Shown here one piece after another: positions 13,201 through 24,306 of a stretch of 64,000 nucleotides of DNA. Source of the stretch: Atherinomorus stipes (Eukaryota > Chordata > Actinopteri > Atheriniformes > Atherinidae); NCBI GenBank assembly GCA_023101725.1, contig JALJCO010007119.1, positions 124,001 through 188,000 on the forward strand, written 5' to 3'. Position 1 is the first letter of the stretch; each line of letters opens with the position of its first letter. The notes beneath the pieces are model-generated. The model did no database searches. It saw only the letters and a list, made by a program, of their open reading frames with translations, and had not been told where the DNA came from. The position numbers and the translations under genes are program-made.

Positions 13201-15679
13201 GTCTGAAAGTTTGTTATAAGCCTCCCACTTGTTTTCTTATTTCGGTTGTTTATGTCTCTGGCAAACACCAATGCAAACAAATGCCAACCTGACATAACCA
13301 AGAACAATTTCTCGGTAAATGCTGACCACGTGATGAACTAGCGACTTGTTTAGGATGCATCATGCCTCTCGCCTGAAAGCAGCTAGGATGGGCTCCAGCG
13401 TCCCTTCATCAGACTAAGGGGGTATAGAATATGGACGGACGGATGTTTCTCACCATGGCTTGTCGCACAACCTTGCAGGTCTCTTGCCAAGGTCTGGAAG
13501 CATTGTGTTTGGCATGAAGCTTCTCCAACAGAGCAGCCATGCGACTCTGCTTTTCTGTTTCTAAGGGGAGAAAAGATACAATGTATTTCACGTAACAGTT
13601 AAATTATGTGATGCACATAATATACTGTTCTTTTTAACATAACTGATAGTCTCACTGGAACTAATAAATTCTCTCTCTTGTTGGGCTTTTGAGAAACTAC
13701 ACCAACTTAATATTAAGGATGATCTGCATACACATTATTGCACATTTCATGTTAGACTTAGACTTCCTTCTTTTCCACAGACCAGTCCTTAGACTTCCAT
13801 CGCATAACATGACAATACAAACTACACACAATCCTACATAAAGGTACACAGACGCCATAACTTCAACAAATATTAATTTAATACTGAACAAAACTAATAA
13901 GCTGCATAACAATAATAACAAACCATGTAACAAAGGTTCTATATCAAAAGAGCTTTATTTCCCTGATGACAATTTCTCAAATGAAATTTAAGTTAGGAAT
14001 CAATTTAAAATAAAAAACAAAAGTTGATAACATATGTAAATACAGTGCAAGTTTCTATTGGTGCAGCACAGTTGTTTAAAAAGCAACATTTAGCACAATT
14101 TAATTGCACAGGTGATAAGTCTAATCAACCTACCCACATGATTAAATGCCCATAGTCTAAGTAGCTATGTGTAATGCAACACATAACCAAAAAAAAAAGG
14201 ATTATTTAAAAAAAAATCGATATCTTCATCAAGAATCGTGAAATGACAGCAGTGCATTGAGTCCATCACTAGCTTTATTCAATAACACGTATTACACCGT
14301 AAGGCAAGGCAAGGCAAGGCAAGTTTTATTTGTATAGCACATTTCATGTACAGAACAATTCAAAGTGCTTTACATAAAACATTATAAGCAAAAGGGAGAG
14401 AAAAAAAACAATTAGAAGCATGATTCAAAATTAAAAGCATTTAAGAATAAAAAGAGAGAATACAGAGACGTGCGGATTTTAACTTTTGAATAAAATCTAC
14501 GTAAATGCAGCTGAGAACAGGTGGGTCTTCAGCCTGGATTTAAATAAACTAAGTGTTTCAGCTGATCTGAGACTTTCTGGGAGTTTGTTCCAGACACGTG
14601 GAGCATAGAAGCTGAACGCAGCTTCTCCATGTCTGGTTCTGACTCTGGGAACTGATAAAAGGCCGGATCCAGATGACCTGAGGGGTCTTGTAGGTTCATA
14701 CTGGGCAAGAGGTCACTGATGTATTTTGGGCAGCATGAGCATGCTGCTCATGCTGCTTTATTCAATAACACGTATTACACCGTATTAATACTGAAATTGT
14801 GCATCTTCACCCAAACTGTAAGTTCACAATAATTTAAGTATTAACATAATGTTTTCTTATGTACGTAATTTAGTGAAAGGACAAATATGATCAGTCAAAC
14901 TGTGACTGTGACCGCTTCACATTTCTTTTGTCCGGGGGCAAAATCAAAACATCAAAATAGGGTTTCTCCTATTTGAAGTCCTGATGAACAAGTTATTATC
15001 TGTGGGAAAACTGTAAAAATAACTGGTTATCAAGTGTTTCAGTCGGATTAAATTCCGAAAAAATATGGCGACTAAATATATGTGAAATATACCACTAGCG
15101 ACTGTCATAGAGTGAAAAGTCAAAAGTGTCATAACTTATTTCGTGTTGGGGAAATGGTCCGATTGACAGTCCTTGTATTATACTAACAATATATATATAT
15201 ATATAATATATATATAACCACGAGTGTGGTTTTCCATCAGACCTTTGTGTGTTTGCACAAAGTTTATATTAGCAAGTTGCTTACATTAGCCATTAGCTCA
15301 CGGAGCTACTGCTTTACAAAAAAACGTGTTGAATACAATATTCTGGTGATTCATAAGTTAGTATGTTTACGCACTGCTGAATAATACATAATTCATACAA
15401 CATATGGCAAAAACTTTTAAAAAGCAGAAAACAGTGATGACAGTCGGCTAACTTAACTGGTAGCTATCGTTAGCTTCAGTCGCCTCACCCAGCACGTTAG
15501 ATGTCTTTAATAATACTTTTCAAAAGCTAAACACACAAAAACAAGACATGTGACGTACCTGTAACCTCTTCTGGTTTTAACCGATTTTCGAGAGTCTGAT
15601 TTCCTCCTTGCTGAACAGAAATAGAAAGTTCTCTAGCGGGGCTACCGCTCTGCAGCGTTACACCAGGCCCCGACGCCAT
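3348..15679 (-). CDS. med1: Mediator complex subunit 1 (MED1/TRAP220), complete, 16 coding exons
   Basis: MED1 is the Mediator subunit that links ligand-bound nuclear receptors and other activators to RNA polymerase II, in the nucleus. Coding exons: 15559-15679, 13454-13560, 12572-12650, 11713-11767, 11415-11547, 10649-10677, 10463-10534, 10272-10346, 9755-9918, 9506-9617, 9215-9339, 8984-9111, 8359-8560, 8155-8250, 7296-7401, 3348-7215. The lengths sum to 5472 nt, which is 1823 residues plus stop, and every junction keeps phase. The protein follows human MED1 from end to end, for example MTDRLESIARQN, GTECYITSDMFYVEVQL, ILHGSVG, VTIEGTSAVYKLPI and QQHCYFLN. It is about 240 residues longer than the human protein, mainly in the Gly/Ser-rich tail. 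Fourteen introns are GT-AG; intron 9 is GC-AG. The start ATG (15677-15679) is the first in-frame Met of a plausible first exon, but it gives an N-terminus about 30 residues longer than the human one, so the exact start is less certain than the rest. Confidence 0.96.
4347..4565 (-). repeat. Low-complexity Gly/Ser tract inside med1 exon 16
   Basis: Residues about 1419-1491 of the predicted protein are almost entirely glycine and serine, encoded by mixed GGN, AGY and TCN codons rather than one pure triplet repeat. It lies just before the conserved KGKSPSRNKKPSLTAVIDKLK block. The human protein has a serine-rich stretch here but, as I recall it, not this glycine expansion. Length variation between fish alleles or species would be expected. 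Confidence 0.7.
7296..15679 (-). CDS. med1: med1 exons 1-15: folded N-terminal Med1 domain
   Basis: These 15 short exons (29-202 nt) encode residues 1-534, the conserved globular part of MED1 that anchors the subunit in the Mediator middle module. Conserved blocks: LLEKLHAKHN near residue 50; GHQLLLNCLETLQRALK at about 86-102; a stretch around SMTDRLESIARQN at about 108-120; a beta-rich block with YVSP and GTSAVYKLPI at about 250-305; QQHCYFLN at about 405-412; SFQHPVNESLVC at about 488-499; and LYKGLSDALICTDEF at about 513-527. Intron sizes range from 80 nt (intron 15) to 1998 nt (intron 1). The larger introns 1, 2 and 5 all carry mobile-element sequence, listed separately. Exon edges come from reading frame, phase and splice sites; no transcript was available. 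Confidence 0.92.
10835..11363. mobile_element. TTAA-flanked MITE in med1 intron 5
   Basis: Terminal inverted repeats beginning AGGTAGAGTCTGGAG (10835 onward) and ending with the complementary CTCCAGACTCTACCT (to 11363) are bordered on both sides by TTAA (10831-10834 and 11364-11367). That is the target duplication of piggyBac-type transposases. The 529-bp interior has no transposase frame and includes a 22-nt C-run at 11060-11081. It is a non-autonomous element; the superfamily rests only on the TTAA. Confidence 0.7.
11960..12555. other. Unclassified insertion-like stretch in med1 intron 3
   Basis: Most of med1 intron 3 is richer in G+C and CpG than the neighbouring introns and looks like transposon-derived sequence. 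I could not find convincing terminal repeats, a target duplication or a transposase frame. It contains no conserved med1 coding sequence. Confidence 0.25.
13340..13447 (+). mobile_element. 3' end of a fish LINE/SINE-type repeat with GGAC/GGAT tail
   Basis: The text GGGCTCCAGCGTCCC followed by GGGGGTATAGAATATGGACG and a short GGAC/GGAT tail matches a very common teleost repeat end, typically finishing in (ATGG)n. I associate it with RTE-like elements, from memory and without a search. The tail lies about 6 bp from the exon 2 splice donor of med1 (13452-13453). Only the 3' end is recognisable. Confidence 0.5.
14302..14754 (-). mobile_element. 5'-truncated LINE-like insertion with a 30-bp target-site duplication
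   Basis: A 453-bp insert in med1 intron 1 is bounded by an exact 30-bp direct repeat (14272-14301 and 14755-14784, starting GCTTTATTC and ending ACACCGTA). Read on the minus strand it ends in ATGTGCTATACAAATAAAAC followed by TTGCC repeats. That resembles the AAGTGCTTTGAA...GCTATATAAATAAA 3' tail of L2-like LINEs and the SINEs that share it. The rest resembles a widespread fish repeat. No reverse-transcriptase frame is present. Confidence 0.7.
15187..15219. repeat. AT-dinucleotide microsatellite in med1 intron 1
   Basis: Alternating A and T with one central break, so the run is nearly self-complementary. It lies about 340 bp inside intron 1 from the exon 1 donor. Confidence 0.8.
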
Positions 15680-15760
15680 TGTTCCCCCACTTCGACTTCT
15701 CCGCTTTCACCCACGGGCTTCCGTACACACACGCGCGGTCATGAGTTTCCGTCTCATGTA
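15680..15760 (-). promoter_or_regulatory. med1: med1 5' UTR / core promoter region
   Basis: Immediately upstream of the med1 ATG the sequence becomes CpG-containing and lacks a TATA box, as expected for a housekeeping gene. CTTCCG at 15718-15723 reads CGGAAG on the gene strand, an ETS/GABP-type core motif common close to transcription starts. The exact start site is not determinable here. Confidence 0.45.
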
Positions 15761-15779
15761 TCACCTTTGTGTATCTAAT

Positions 15780-17150
15780 TTAAACAGGCATTTATCAAAA
15801 CGCGGTTTAAAATGTAATTTGTCGGCTTGCACATTTGAAGAATTCTATTTTATTTTATTTTGATTACTTATTACAGTTTAATGAGGGAAAGAAACACTCG
15901 TACTCCTTTATAACGAAACAAATAAAGCTTTTTGTCTGCTAGATGTGAAAGACAGTGGCTTGATGAATGCTCCAGATGGCGTACTACTGCAAGTAAATGA
16001 TTCATGTTTTGCCAAAAGCAACTAGCCGCCAAAACCCAAAGGAAGGTTGAAATCATTAAGATTGTTCACTTTAAAACAGAGCAATGTTATACCGTGATGT
16101 TTGTCTGTTTCCTCATATTCCCGCTTAAATGCTATCAAATAAGTAGGCTGTCTAATTTAGCAGTAGATTTTAAAAAATGTGAACAGCTAAAGCATTCATG
16201 CCTTGCACACAGAAGCACACACACCTGAGCCGATAGAACAGCTGAGCCTGTGACAATGAGTGCTCTCAAGGGAGAATTTTCCCACCAACCATTATGACCT
16301 GTCTATGAGAGAAAGCAGGAAGTGTGTGAATGAATACATGAGCATTTGTGCATATTCAACGATGTATTTATGAACATGAGTTTAAAACAACGCATACACC
16401 AGAGATAGCTATAAACCTATTATTTACAGTCTTTGCTATAGACAGTAGTGGAGATGAAGAGGGACCAGATTGGCATCATCTGAGACAGTAGACAGGCCCA
16501 GAGATAGACATGAGAAAAGAGGGGAGGTGCCGCTATGTAATTGATGTGCCCACCAGGAGCTTTAGCTGGCTGCCTGGCATGGAGGAGGATTTGGGCATTG
16601 CTGCCAAGACAGCAGTGGGAGAAAGGAAAAGGAGGTATGGGCCTTAGGGAGCACAGTAGCGGGCTGAAACCGTGCCCATCAATCAGAGGCTAGTTCACCT
16701 TGCCATGCCAAGTGGGACCCCCCTCTGTGCAGAGGGATGGCATGGCACAGGGAGCAAGGCTGGCACAGTAGCTAAAGCTTCCCTAATCTTCATGGTGGGT
16801 GTATCAGTGCCATGTCCGAGTGGCAGCAGAGTAAGCAGGGCCAGACACGAGGCAAGAAAGAGAAAGTTCAGCCCCTTTGCTGAGAACTGCTTCACTCCAT
16901 GTTGATGACACAATGCTAGAAATGTCCCAGTTGTTTCAACTCTAGATTGAATGACATGGGGTCTTGTTCCAGACCCCCTGTTGCACACTACCCAGTGCAT
17001 GCCACATCACCTAAGGATGAAGACTGAAATCGAAGAGAAGATATAGTTTAGCTGGGCAATTTTTTAAAATTGGCTAATGAACACAGTTATTATTAATTGG
17101 ATAAATGTGGATTTGCTTTAGTTGAGTCACAATGAATCAAGTTCATTATG
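15780..17150. other. Upstream flank of med1 with a possible conserved non-coding block (about 16390-16990)
   Basis: No coding exon is visible. From about 16390 to 16990 the sequence is less AT-rich than its surroundings, has no transposon signature and lacks simple repeats. It has the mixed-motif texture of conserved non-coding DNA. No alignment was available, so conservation is inference. No CDK12 exon is seen, although that gene starts on this side of MED1 in mammals. Confidence 0.3.
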
Positions 17151-17279
17151 TCTGTAAAGTGCCTTGACTTTGACTTTAAATTGACTTTGAAGTCAATTGG
17201 CGCTATAAATAAAGCTGAATTGAATTGAATTGAATTGAATTGAATTGAATTGAATTGAATTGAATTGAATTGAATTGAA
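17151..17279 (+). mobile_element. L2-like LINE (or SINE) 3' tail ending in (TGAAT)n
   Basis: TCTGTAAAGTGCCTTGACTT followed by GGCGCTATAAATAAAGCTGA is the typical 3' tail of L2-like LINEs and their partner SINEs. It runs into a pentanucleotide array (TGAAT/AATTG) from 17216 to 17279. The body upstream is not recognisable, so this is a strongly 5'-truncated copy. Confidence 0.7.
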
Positions 17280-17811
17280 GGTGTATCTTTTCCGCATGGC
17301 TAATTTTATTACAGAAAGTTTGACCAGTCTGTAAGATTTGGCAACATATTTTGTATTTATAATCACCAAATCCACATTTTACACTTTATAAAGTTTACTC
17401 AGTGTAACACAAGATATTGGCATTTGTCAGTAAATTTGAATTAAAATCAAGGCAATCCTGTGAATGTATGTGCATGGAACCATAAGCTTCTGGAAAAGTT
17501 ATGACTCTTTCTAGAGTGTAAATGAACACACAATGCAAAGATTTCCAAATGTCACTATTATGTGGCTACACAGAAAGTGTTTTTTGTGTTGCTCCAGAGA
17601 TTATTTCCAAACAATAGATCCAAACAGTGGATTTACTGGTAAAAAAAATAGTTTTCATGGGGAAACAGCAAAGGTAAGAGAAATCTTTAAAACTACAGTA
17701 GTTTCTGGCTGGTTGCTATTTATTGGCTTCTATCTCTGTAATGCTTTGTTGCGCTGCTGGAGGACTGTGGAGCACGTTTGGATTCTACAGAGTCTCTGCT
17801 TTCATTTGATA

Positions 17812-18241
17812 TAGGGCTGGGCGATATATCGATATGAAAAATATATCGATATATTTTCAAATGAGATATGGAATTGGACCATATCGCCCATATCGAGATA
17901 TAGAGTTTAATGTGTGTTTGTTTTGTCTTTGTATATAAATGCTGACCTTACTAGGGTTTGTTACATTTAATTCTGTGTAATGTTCCTTACTTGCATGTGC
18001 GAGTGTAATTACATACAGTATTTTACAGTATTTCTGTTTACATTTGATCAGTCTTTGAACAGCTGAACATTATTTCATTCGGACTTTTTAAATTAAACTA
18101 TTTGTAATGTCATATTTGGCTCCGACTGGAACAAAATATTTGCTCTCACTTTGTGATAAAAATATCAAGATATATATCGTGTATCGATATTCAGCCTAAA
18201 TATATCGAGATATGACTTTTGGTCCATATCGCCCAGCCCTA
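17812..18241. mobile_element. hAT-like MITE, 430 bp, with perfect 8-bp target duplication
   Basis: The ends TAGGGCTGGGCGATAT and ATATCGCCCAGCCCTA are inverted repeats. They are flanked by identical 8-mers ATTTGATA at 17804-17811 and 18242-18249, the duplication length of hAT transposases. The interior is full of ATATCGATAT-type palindromes and has no transposase frame. Confidence 0.85.
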
Positions 18242-18832
18242 ATTTGATATGTAATTTGTGCTGGTCTGATGTGGGGTTGGGGCTGTGAAGACAGAAAGGT
18301 TGTACGTAGGTTGCTATTATGCCATGTATGTAGGTTTTACATTTTTTTATTTAATTTGGATACAACTTTAGTTGTGTTTTGCACATTTTAAAAAAGTTTG
18401 TGCTGGCTTGTAGCCTAGCTTCTGCAGTTTAATTTGATGTGCCATATTGCAATAATCTCCGTTATTAATTCGTCGTTTATCACCGTTGTTGTTAACAATG
18501 ACGAGGGACCTTATAAGGTCCCTCTCAGGCTCAAAGGAATACTTTGAAGTCCACAGTGTCTGTGATCTTCATGCCCTCATCAAATAGATTCTGGTCCTTG
18601 TGTCATTCGTCTAAGATCATGTATTGTGGTCCATCATCTTACTGCTCTCTGTGATGATAGTAGGTGTTGTATATAGTGTTTCTCTTGGCAAATGGCCACA
18701 CAGACTCCAAATTTCAAGTTTACCCATAATCTTCTATCTCAAGTTCACTTTCCTTGTGCTAGGGTTTGTAAGTGCTTTCTAAAGGGGCTTGGTGCCTATT
18801 CCTGGATTATGGGGGATGATAATGGTATCATG

Positions 18833-19006
18833 TAGGGGTGTAACGATTCGGTTAAACGATTAGATTCATATCGCGATTCATGGTTCTTGATTGGATTTCA
18901 AGTCACTGAATTGAATCAGATCACATCGTTCTAAATTAACCAATATCCATGAATCATATCAGAAACCATGAATCAGATCATTGTTAACTGAATTGCTACA
19001 CCCCTA
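18833..19006. mobile_element. Second hAT-like MITE, 174 bp
   Basis: Begins TAGGGGTGTAACGATTC and ends GAATTGCTACACCCCTA. The flanking 8-mers are GTATCATG (18825-18832) and TTATCATG (19007-19014), which match at 7 of 8 positions. Inside are inverted GATTCATG/CATGAATC motifs. It is a different family from the 430-bp element 0.6 kb upstream. Confidence 0.8.
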
Positions 19007-19014
19007 TTATCATG

Positions 19015-20158
19015 GCATCCCGTTGCCATGGCATCTTCATTGAACCTCATGGATCTCTACTTGTGATTGCAAATTCTGTCTCTGTCAACACAAGGTTAGA
19101 AGTTGCCACTTTGTTGTATAGAGGTTGGGTTTTTAAGTATCTGTTTGTCCCACATCCACAGGATATATACCCTCTTACTGGAATTGATGGTTTAGAAGGA
19201 ACAACATGATATTCTATGCTTTAGTCCATGAATGTCTTGTTCCAGTCGGCCATTATCAATTCGTATGTCCTGGTCCCCCAACAGCTGAGACACACCTTGT
19301 TAATCTGAGCAAAATTCCAGCTGGTATAGCTTCATGTTTGTCTCACAGATTAATTCAAAGGTTGTTGAAGGTATATCCTGAATGGAAATTGAACAGCTGA
19401 TATTCCAGTTTCATTCGAAGAGCTGTGATAACACTAAAGTGGATATTTCCTGTGGTTTAAAGAATGGTTGGGCAATATGTTATCTGTTATTAATACTGCA
19501 ATATTTTAGGAATTTTATTGTGACAAATGATATATTTATTTCTTGTTGCATTTGACATTCTAATGCATAAAATGACACCAGAATGATTAAAGCAAATTCT
19601 TTTAAAATGGAAAATCATGTTGCCATCTCTTGGCGATCTTTGTGACTGGTTTCTTTGACATTTTCTTTGGTTTGGATGGAGACGAGACCATGGGGAGTTT
19701 GAGACATTCTTCATGTTGTAGTGGATGACATTTCAGGTTGTGGAACAAATTGGCATTTGTTTTACATCATATCTAGCAGATAACATCGTTTTGATTAATG
19801 TCTTGCTTGTAAAACCCAAAGTCATTGCCAGATGATGGATCCAGTGCTCCTTTTATTTTTAAGTAAGTTGTCCATTTCAGTCAACTTCTTGCTCTGAACA
19901 CTCATAAAACTTACTTGATGCACTTCCTTTAGCTTTCTTCATGCTTCTTTCTTCTCTCTTCTAATACAACAACACACATGCATACAAGAAAGTTTTCTGG
20001 AGGAGCAGGGGAGTGTGCTGTCTGTTGTGAGAGGGGCATTAGGAAAGTGAGAGAAGACAAAGTACAATGAAAATCTCATATGGCTTAAAGCATTGCCATT
20101 GTTGCGATGTAGCCATTGCAAGTCAAATAAGTTAGGATCTATTGGATGCGTCACCTTG
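19015..20158. other. Intergenic, nothing recognised
   Basis: AT-rich DNA without a supported exon, RNA gene or complete mobile element. Short open frames here (up to about 75 codons) lack any recognisable domain. Confidence 0.5.
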
Positions 20159-20159
20159 G

Positions 20160-22330
20160 TTTAAAGTGCCCCTGGCATTAAACTTGCATTTTTTGAGGTT
20201 TTTGATCATATATTTTAGTTTCCCCAGCCTGCCTATGTCCCCGAAGGGATAAAATTATAGATTTGTGTTTCCTTTTTCCCTGGGTGTGTCTGCCTACATG
20301 GCGAAGTTAGCTTTCAAATATGGGCTGATTGGCAGTTGGGTGTATTTTACTCCTCGTGCAGCTTGTGACGCCATGACTTCCAGCCAATTACCCCCCACCC
20401 CCAAACAACACTGTCCAAGCCCCTCCCTCTGAGACCTACGACAACAAACCGACATCACGGCGTCCAGTTTGCATCAGAACTGCTCTGTACCAGGTGTACA
20501 AAGGACAACACCAATCATTTTGTCCTCCCCACTGAAAAGCTTGTGAATGGATTTCATTTCTGCAGGAATGTGCCGACCGAACTAACAGAAAATCTCCCTG
20601 CAGCTCCGTCTCCTCCTCACGGGAGGTTATAACAGCTTTCAGCCACCACGAAGAAACATAAAGTTTCTAATAAACGTTTCTCGTCATGTTCGGGTCTTTT
20701 ATATCTGAGGGAAACTGATGTTTGTGATGATTCCAGTTTTTAATTCTTCCCGTTGTGCGCGCGTGTTCGGCTGCGGACTCGGGTTTGCAATCAGGCCTCC
20801 ATCATCATCACTGTTTCTGTACTGCTCCGATCAGACGAAGACAGATCTAACGTGCAGAACTAGTGGAATATATCTTTAGTATTAACTATTAACTGAATTC
20901 AGGGTCATGGGTGAAGTAAATAATTCAGGGAAACTTGTTGCTGGAATATGATGCCGTTTTCTTCTTAAACTCTATTCATACTCACGCTGCATCAGCGTCT
21001 GTGTCAGGTTGGTGAATCCGTCACCGCCATATGCCCTTATAGATCCACAGAGACTCAATACAAACTTCTTCAAGCCTGACTCTCACCCCAGGTGAGAGTC
21101 ATGCGTGCTTACCAGTCAGCCAAAGGGACATCCCCTTAGCCAAGTAGCCAGGGAACATGAACACTCTGAGGCATAGGGACAGGACCATCAACTGCCACAC
21201 ATGGCCTCCAACATTCCATACAAAAACATAAGAACCAACACAAGAATGAAACGTTAGGTTACAAGTCCGAAGAATGCAGAGCGCCGTCGCTGACAGAGTT
21301 GCAAGGCCATGATGCCAGAGAGGTGGGGGTTGGTTCTTAAGGCCGCAGACTTTGGACCCGGAGCGGCAAAGCTCGGCAGTGCTCGCATGAGCTTGGGTCC
21401 GCCACTGACACCTGAGCATGCTTCGCACCCATGCATGTGATGCAGAACGGGTGGGGGGTCCTTCCCTGAGATGGTCAACCCACAAGCAGCAGGACAAGGT
21501 CTGGATACGGCGTCCCTCGCCTTGTTTTCACCCGGGTTCCCCTGAGAGGAGCCAGCGGTTGCCATTATGCTAGCACAGCCCTGAGAGCTATAATAACAGT
21601 TATGAAAACCACAAACAAGCTACCCTTGCTGTTGGAATACGACAGGAGGTCCGCAATATAACAATAACCACCCATATATTAGCCTACTCTTGTTCTTTAC
21701 TATTGAGACTTATAATATCCTGAAACAAGACTACCCGTGTTCAGAGACTACCTTGACGGCTCGTCGACAAACAGTTAAATGGGCAATCCGGAACAGGATA
21801 GCTGAGGATCTCAGCGATCTTCACAATGAAGAAAGTGAGAATGTTGGGCACGGGAGCTGCAGGCCCTTATAAAGGAGGGCAGGGGCCCCCTGTGCCAGGC
21901 ATGTGATTGGTCTGTCTTTGACAGACTTGGTGGTAATGGAGCTGCTGTGATTGGTCACATCAGGGGGCGCTTCCCATAGTGAGATACCAAACGAGGTTTG
22001 AAAGAGAACACAAGTGCTACTTGTCCAGAACTAAATCTTAAACTAAATCAAAGACACCCAAAACAAAAAGAGCAGAAGATCAGCTGGGACGGCTGATCAG
22101 TGGCCCACTGCTTACGCAGCCTGCTCTGACTCCCCAAGGTGGAATTGTCTGGAGTGGAGTTATGTACTGCAGGTGAGGGTGATGACCAGATGACTGAAGG
22201 TGAAGGAAGAAACTGTTGCCCAATCAGGAAGGAAAGATGGGTAGATGGTAGGTAATTGGTGACAGGTGCAGATGGTTGAATGGTGACGAGCTGGAGATTG
22301 GCTGAACACTGAAAAAAAAAAAAAAACAAT
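20160..22330. other. Probable patchwork of transposon-derived sequence
   Basis: The block opens with TTTAAAGTGCCCC, resembling the end of a common fish DNA-transposon family. It is richer in CpG than its neighbours and contains a perfect 10-bp-stem hairpin at 21078-21100. Overlapping minus-strand frames of 103-132 codons (21099-21565) match no family I know. A TATAAAG box lies near 21870 in a GC-rich setting that could be part of an old LTR. I could not define matching outer ends, so element identities stay open. Confidence 0.3.
21078..21100. repeat. Perfect short hairpin
   Basis: GACTCTCACC, a three-base loop CCA, then GGTGAGAGTC: a perfect 10-bp inverted repeat. It lies inside transposon-like DNA without a following T-run. 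No function is assigned. Confidence 0.7.
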
Positions 22331-22339
22331 CATTTGCAC

Positions 22340-23058
22340 GTCCAGGCCACTGCCTGGGACATAAAGATATTAAAGCTTCCTATTCACATTGTAAATTATG
22401 GCTGCAGTGTCCTGCAGGATAAAGAGGCAAGGCGCTATCATCACTGTATTGTTCACATGCATTAGTTTACACATCACTTGTTAAATTCCAGATTTCTAAA
22501 AGGCTTATAAATACTGTTGTCAGGGCAGTTTTTTTTTTTGTTTGTTTTTTTTAAATGAAGGCCTTGCTGATTTAAACAAGGCAGTTGCAAACAAACTACA
22601 TTCATGTAACAACAGCATAGCTTCTAAATAGAGGAGTATTAGTTTAACTGACCTGTTACTGAGTGACAACATCAGGAGAAAAATGCAACAAAGGAGCCAA
22701 TCTGATCTCATGATAGAACTAAACAGCTTCATTGGCCACAACTGTAAAAGTGAATGGTGACAAGTAGAAAAGCGATCCCTGGTTTAAGACTCCTCCAAAA
22801 TCAGTGCATTTTCCATTTTCCATAGACTTGTAGTTTCTTTCTTTGTACTGCTCTCTTCTGCACTATGCAAATGGTTATGATTAGGAAATAAAAGCTTAGG
22901 ATTGACATTATAGTAGGCCTACATACACTTCACAAAAATACAAGGCTTCTAGGTGGCGGTATCTGTTTATTAACAGCCTATTAAAGCAACCCTTACCAAT
23001 CTTGCATTTCAGAAAGCACAGCAAGATTGTTTGAATATAAACAAGCCCACCTCATTCC
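22340..23058. other. Intergenic, nothing recognised
   Basis: AT-rich spacer with a T-rich run near 22531-22552. There is no supported exon or element end. Confidence 0.45.
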
Positions 23059-23061
23059 TAA

Positions 23062-24306
23062 CTCTGTGTTCACACCGGACACCTCCATTCGCATAGTACG
23101 CACCTAGATTTCAACGTGCAAATGCTGGATGTTTACTCGCTTAATTCGGACGTTTTTTTTGCGTGAATGGAGCGTATAGTACGTGTGAGTAAGATGCTTC
23201 ATTTATTTGCACGTGGTTTGTCACTTGTAAATCACTTCAGTCAGGGGAACATGGCAGAACCCGGTTATTTTGAGTACTTTGAGAGAGCTGTGGGTTGTAC
23301 CTGCTTTGGAAGTACGAAAACTGAAGACACCGGCGTGTTTGGGTCCACCAGATTCTGCAGAGGTGTTCGGAGCTCGGTGAATTTCATCACCTGATCCAGG
23401 AGTTACGGCTGGATGGCGGCTGCTTCCAGGGGGATTTCCCCACCCCAGTTTGATGATCTGTTGGGGAGGATCAGTGCTGCATATCCCTCCAGGATACAAA
23501 TTACAGGCACTGTATTCCGGCTGCTGAGCATCTGTCCATCTGCCTTTGGCGAGTAAGCTAGCCGCAGCAAGTTAGCGCTTCCAGCAAAACTTCCAACAAC
23601 TTCCAACTTCCAGCAAAAGAACGTGGATGTTGTCGTTAGCTACTGTAGCTCAATTTAACCAGTCTCTGCCGTCTCCTCGCCTCCACCTCTCAACATTAAA
23701 CCAGCTGATCAAACACAACTCCTAACTGACCGCTTTCCTGATGTTTTCATCCTTTGGATCACAACACAGAGCTAGTGTGTGTTTACGTCAGCTAAGGCTG
23801 AACTCCTGGTAGTGGAGCGTCATGAAGTGACCAAACTGAATTGCAGCACTTTGTGATTTTATCTGAGACGCTTACTATAGAAGAGAGCAGTGAGCTTTAG
23901 AGCGCCGGTCCGTTCACATTCATTCATTCATTCATTCATTCATTCATTCATTCATTCATTCATTCATTCATTAATTCATTCATTCATTCATTCATTCATT
24001 CATTCATTCATTCATTCATTCATTCATTCATTCATTCATTCATTTTCAATGACGGGGCTGGTATTGTTCGTGCGTATAAAATGCTTGAGTTAAGCTTTTT
24101 CAGCTCGAGTGAACAGGCGAAATACGCTCTATTAGTGTGAGTAGGACGAGTTTTGCGCAAGATGCGCATTTGGGGCTTGTCGGGCTGCAAATTCCTGTCG
24201 AACGCACCACCCCAAGCAAACGCCCGTCCAGTCACATCTGTACATTGACTTAACATGTAATTAATTCGCACAAATATTTTAATTCACGTCCGGTGTGAAC
24301 ACAGGG
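23062..24306. mobile_element. PIF/Harbinger-like non-autonomous element with TAA target duplication
   Basis: The left end CTCTGTGTTCACACCGGAC (23062 on) and right end GTCCGGTGTGAACACAGGG (to 24306) are inverted repeats with one mismatch in the terminal bases. Both borders carry TAA (23059-23061 and 24307-24309), the 3-bp target duplication of PIF/Harbinger transposases. The 1245-bp interior lacks a transposase frame and holds an (ATTC)n array at 23917-24044. Confidence 0.65.
23917..24044 (+). repeat. (ATTC)n tetranucleotide microsatellite
   Basis: 128 bp of CATT/ATTC repeats with one interruption near 23971, inside the Harbinger-like element. An open frame across it is a by-product of the repeat. 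Confidence 0.95.

Noticed and set aside
21099..21565. 132- and 103-codon overlapping minus-strand frames
   Set aside because: Located in transposon-like GC-richer DNA, no family recognised; likely chance frames in low-stop sequence.
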